Below the pieces are notes generated by a model. That model was not told where the DNA came from. It did not search any database and worked only from the letters and a program-made list of their open reading frames with translations. Below, piece by piece: positions 6,443 through 8,633 of a stretch of DNA of 8,633 bases. The stretch is from Verrucomicrobiota bacterium (GTDB taxonomy: Bacteria; Verrucomicrobiota; Verrucomicrobiia; Limisphaerales; UBA1096). Each line of letters starts with the position of its first letter. The stretch's first letter is position 1. The position numbers were made by a program, and so were the translations under genes. The stretch is from positions 1 through 8,633 of the forward strand of contig QOAX01000019.1 of assembly GCA_003972865.1 (NCBI GenBank), given 5' to 3'.

Positions 6443-8272
6443 TCAGGTGGCGGGTTCGAGTTTCGCGAAGCTTTCCTCGATGAAGGTGGTGTTTTGGATG
6501 CGGGCCAGCCGCGCATAAAGGCCTTGTTGCCGGACGAGCTCGTCGTGCGTGCCGCGCTCGGTGATGCGGCCGTTTTTCAGCACGAGAATCTGGTTGGCGT
6601 CGCGGATGGTGCTGAGCCGGTGCGCGATGACGAACGTTGTGCGGCCGGTCATGAGCCGCTCGAGCGCCTGCTGGATGAGGCGCTCGGTGGCGGTATCGAC
6701 GCTGGCGGTGGCTTCGTCGAGAATCAGGATTGGTGAGTCCTTGAGCAGGGCGCGGGCGATGCTGATGCGCTGCTTTTCGCCCACGCTCAAACGCACGCCG
6801 CGTTCGCCGACGCGGGTGTCGAAGCTCTCGGCCAACTCGCTGATGAACTCAAAACAGTTGGCGGCTTGGGCGGCTTCGGTGATTTTTTCGGCGTCGGCGT
6901 CGAGGTTGCCGTACGCAATGTTCTCGCCGATGGTGCCGTTGAACAGGAACGGTTCCTGGCTGACGACCGAGATGTTTTTGCGCAGCGATTCGAGCGAGGT
7001 GCTGGCGATGTCCTGCCCGTCGATGGTGATCGCGCCGGCGGTGGTTTCGTAAAACGCCGGTAGCAGGTTGACGAGGGTCGATTTGCCGGCGCCGGTGGGG
7101 CCGACCAGCGCAGTCATCTGCCCCGGCCTGGCCGTGAGAGAGATGTCGTGTAACGCCGGTTTGTCCTCGGTGTACTGGAAGTGAACAGTGCGATACTCCA
7201 CCTCGCCGCGCACAGGCTCGGGGAGCGGCTGAAGCTCTGCGGCGTCCTTGCGCTCCTCGGTGGCGTCGAGAATGTCGAACACCCGCTCGCCACCGGCCCG
7301 GGCCGCCTGAAGCATTTGGTTCAGCCCGTGCAGCTTGCCGATCGGCTCGTAAAACAGCGCGAGATAAAACAGGAACGCCACCAGCTCGCCGACGGACATT
7401 AGGCCGTTCATCACCTGGCCGCCGCCGATCCACAACACGAGGCCAGTGCCGGTCGCGGCAATGAAACTCATCGTTGGGTTGTAGAATGCCCAGGCGCGCA
7501 TGATGGTGAGCGTGCCCTGCCGCATCGCCTCGGCGCGGCCGGCGAACCGTCCGTCCTCGTGCCGCTCACGGCCGAACGCCTTGATCTCCCGGACGCCTTG
7601 CAGGTTGTCCATCAGCAGCGCGTTCATGGCGCTCGAGGCCTGGCGCTGCTTACGGTAGCGCGTGTGCGCGGTGAGCGTGTACCAAAGCGCACCGACGGCG
7701 AGTAGCGGGATGGGGCTCATCGCCACCGCGGCAAGCACCGGGTTGGTGGCAAACAAAATCGCCAGCACGCCGAAAATGCTGACAATGGCGACGGTGCCCT
7801 GCTCGGTGCCGTCGATGAGCAGCCGCTCGACGGCGTTGACGTCCTCAATCACCCGCGTCATCAGGTCGCCCGAGGCGCGCTTGTCGTAGTAGTGCACCGG
7901 CAGCCGCTGCAAGCGGCCGTACACGTCGCGCCGCATGTCGTACACCACGTTCTGCTCGAAGTGATTGTTCACCTGGATGCGGATACTGTTGAAAAAGTCG
8001 CGCAGAAAGAACGCTCCCAGCAACAACAGAATCACCGGCGTCAATTTGTCCGTTTGCCCGTCGCCGATGACATCGTCGATGATGAATTGCGTGAGCCGGG
8101 GGAAGGCAAAGGCGCAGAGCAGCGACAGGACAGCGCAACCGACCGTGGCCAGAGCCAGCCACTTGTAAGGCCAAAGATAGACGCTGACACGCTGGATGAT
8201 CTCCGCGGTGGAGCGTTTTTTTGCTGTGAACGTTGGGTCGTTCTCTGTGAGGTGTCTGTGCCCGTGGGACAT
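6443..8272 (-). CDS. MsbA-like ABC exporter (fused membrane and ATPase domains)
   Basis: A 609-aa half-transporter that should act as a homodimer in the inner membrane, using ATP to export a lipid or other hydrophobic molecule. A short His-containing N-tail (MSHGHRHLTE) precedes six membrane helices, roughly at 38-60, 76-92, 156-175, 178-200, 262-284 and 293-310. The ATPase domain (about 357-600) contains Walker A GPTGAGKST (391-399), Q-loop Q439 (VSQEPFLF), signature LSVGE (495-499) in place of LSGGQ, Walker B ILILDE with catalytic E520, and H-loop H551 (IAHRLST). All catalytic residues are present, so it is not a degenerate half of a heterodimer. Length and domain order match MsbA/lipid exporters and multidrug exporters, which cannot be told apart here, so no symbol is given. 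rdgB follows after 5 bases, suggesting a two-gene operon. ATG 8272 gives a full-length protein; no strong ribosome binding site is seen. Confidence 0.95.
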   Translation of the reverse strand: MSHGHRHLTENDPTFTAKKRSTAEIIQRVSVYLWPYKWLALATVGCAVLSLLCAFAFPRLTQFIIDDVIGDGQTDKLTPVILLLLGAFFLRDFFNSIRIQVNNHFEQNVVYDMRRDVYGRLQRLPVHYYDKRASGDLMTRVIEDVNAVERLLIDGTEQGTVAIVSIFGVLAILFATNPVLAAVAMSPIPLLAVGALWYTLTAHTRYRKQRQASSAMNALLMDNLQGVREIKAFGRERHEDGRFAGRAEAMRQGTLTIMRAWAFYNPTMSFIAATGTGLVLWIGGGQVMNGLMSVGELVAFLFYLALFYEPIGKLHGLNQMLQAARAGGERVFDILDATEERKDAAELQPLPEPVRGEVEYRTVHFQYTEDKPALHDISLTARPGQMTALVGPTGAGKSTLVNLLPAFYETTAGAITIDGQDIASTSLESLRKNISVVSQEPFLFNGTIGENIAYGNLDADAEKITEAAQAANCFEFISELAESFDTRVGERGVRLSVGEKQRISIARALLKDSPILILDEATASVDTATERLIQQALERLMTGRTTFVIAHRLSTIRDANQILVLKNGRITERGTHDELVRQQGLYARLARIQNTTFIEESFAKLEPAT

Positions 8273-8422
8273 GAGTCGTGCGCCTGGCCAGCCAAAAGCG
8301 GCAGGGGTTCATGCGGCCTGAGGGCAAAAGTTTCAAGGTTTCAGTTGCAGATTCCCAGTAAAACCAAACCTACACCCCACTTTTTTGTTTTCAGCACCGG
8401 GGAAATCCCATCCAATTGCCGG
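8273..8422. promoter_or_regulatory. Divergent intergenic region between ABC exporter and oxidoreductase
   Basis: These 150 bases must carry the promoters for the leftward exporter-rdgB pair and the rightward oxidoreductase. The stretch from about 8327 to 8392 is clearly richer in A and T than its surroundings, including a T-run at 8381-8386, which fits promoter DNA. On the minus strand, TTGAAA (near 8333-8338) is followed 17 bases later by CATGAA, a weak -35/-10 candidate. No convincing operator, riboswitch or Shine-Dalgarno was seen. The role is inferred from position. Confidence 0.4.
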
Positions 8423-8633
8423 ATGCAGCGCAGACAATTTATTCGAGCCTCCGCCGGGGCGGCGTTGGCGATGCCGTTCATCGCCAAAGGGGCCAAGCCG
8501 AGGATCAAGATTGGCCAACTCGGCAGTGGCCACGCCCATGCCTCGGGGAAACTGGCAGCGATCCGCAAGCTCTCCGGTGACTTCGAATTGGTCGGCGTGG
8601 CGCAGCCACGCGAGGCGGCCGGGTCGCCGATTC
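8423..8633 (+). CDS. Gfo/Idh/MocA-type oxidoreductase with Tat signal, 3'-truncated
   Basis: The first 70 residues of a protein that runs off the window. The N-terminus MQRRQFIRASAGAALAMPF is a twin-arginine leader (R3-R4-Q-F-I followed by a hydrophobic Ala-rich stretch), so the folded protein should be exported by the Tat system with its cofactor bound. Residues 28-40, IKIGQLGSGHAHA, form the first strand and glycine-rich loop of a nucleotide-binding Rossmann fold. LVGVAQPR (56-63) is the second strand. This pattern is typical of Gfo/Idh/MocA proteins, which oxidise or epimerise sugars with NAD(P) and are often Tat-exported in PVC bacteria. Q61 stands where many relatives have an acidic residue that holds the NAD ribose. 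The active-site and C-terminal domain are outside the window, so the substrate cannot be assigned. The ATG at 8423 is fixed by the Tat leader; no Shine-Dalgarno is visible. Confidence 0.85.
   Translation, partial: MQRRQFIRASAGAALAMPFIAKGAKPRIKIGQLGSGHAHASGKLAAIRKLSGDFELVGVAQPREAAGSPI

Noticed and set aside
6549..7052. A 167-aa open frame on the plus strand
   Set aside because: Antisense to the ATPase domain of the ABC exporter, which has a complete motif set.
8381..8390. T-run as an intrinsic terminator
   Set aside because: No GC-rich hairpin precedes it on the plus strand, and it sits where a promoter is expected between divergent genes.

Overview
The window reads as ordinary chromosomal DNA from a bacterium of the Planctomycetota-Verrucomicrobiota (PVC) group, with GC near 60%. 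The grounds are gene content: two Cys-type sulfatases in tandem, an enolase-superfamily enzyme, and a Gfo/Idh/MocA-type oxidoreductase with a twin-arginine leader. This mix is common in marine and soil PVC genomes. The sequence does not settle the phylum. I see no tRNA, rRNA, CRISPR array, insertion sequence or phage gene, and no gap between genes longer than 150 bases.

Layout, left to right. (1) 2-1201 (+) is the 3' part of a sulfatase whose start and formylglycine site lie upstream of the window. (2) 1232-2659 (+) is a complete secreted sulfatase of 475 aa, 30 bases downstream, probably in the same transcript. (3) 2694-3797 (-) is an enolase-superfamily enzyme of the muconate-lactonizing (MLE) type, convergent with the sulfatases. 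(4) 3798-3929 is a divergent intergenic region holding a strong 38-base imperfect palindrome that runs into the ribosome binding site of the next gene. (5) 3930-5804 (+) is an SLC13/DASS-type anion transporter with two central TrkA-C (RCK_C) domains and an unexpected EF-hand/dockerin-like loop. (6) 5811-6437 (-) is rdgB, the house-cleaning nucleotide pyrophosphatase, only 6 bases from the transporter's stop codon. (7) 6443-8272 (-) is an MsbA-like ABC exporter directly upstream of rdgB, in the same apparent operon. (8) 8273-8422 is a divergent intergenic region. (9) 8423-8633 (+) is the 5' end of a Tat-exported Gfo/Idh/MocA-type oxidoreductase that runs off the window.

How the genes may work together (inference). 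The sulfatases would remove sulfate from an exported or environmental glycan outside the cytoplasm. An SLC13-type carrier could take up the released sulfate or an organic anion, and the divergently transcribed enolase-superfamily enzyme may act on a hydroxy acid or amino acid imported by that carrier. The ABC exporter and rdgB look like an unrelated housekeeping pair. I found no wholly new multi-gene system. The items most worth checking are the EF-hand insert in the transporter, the palindromic leader in front of it, and a marked excess of the palindrome TTGGCCAA with relatives of the form GCTTG-n-CAAGC.
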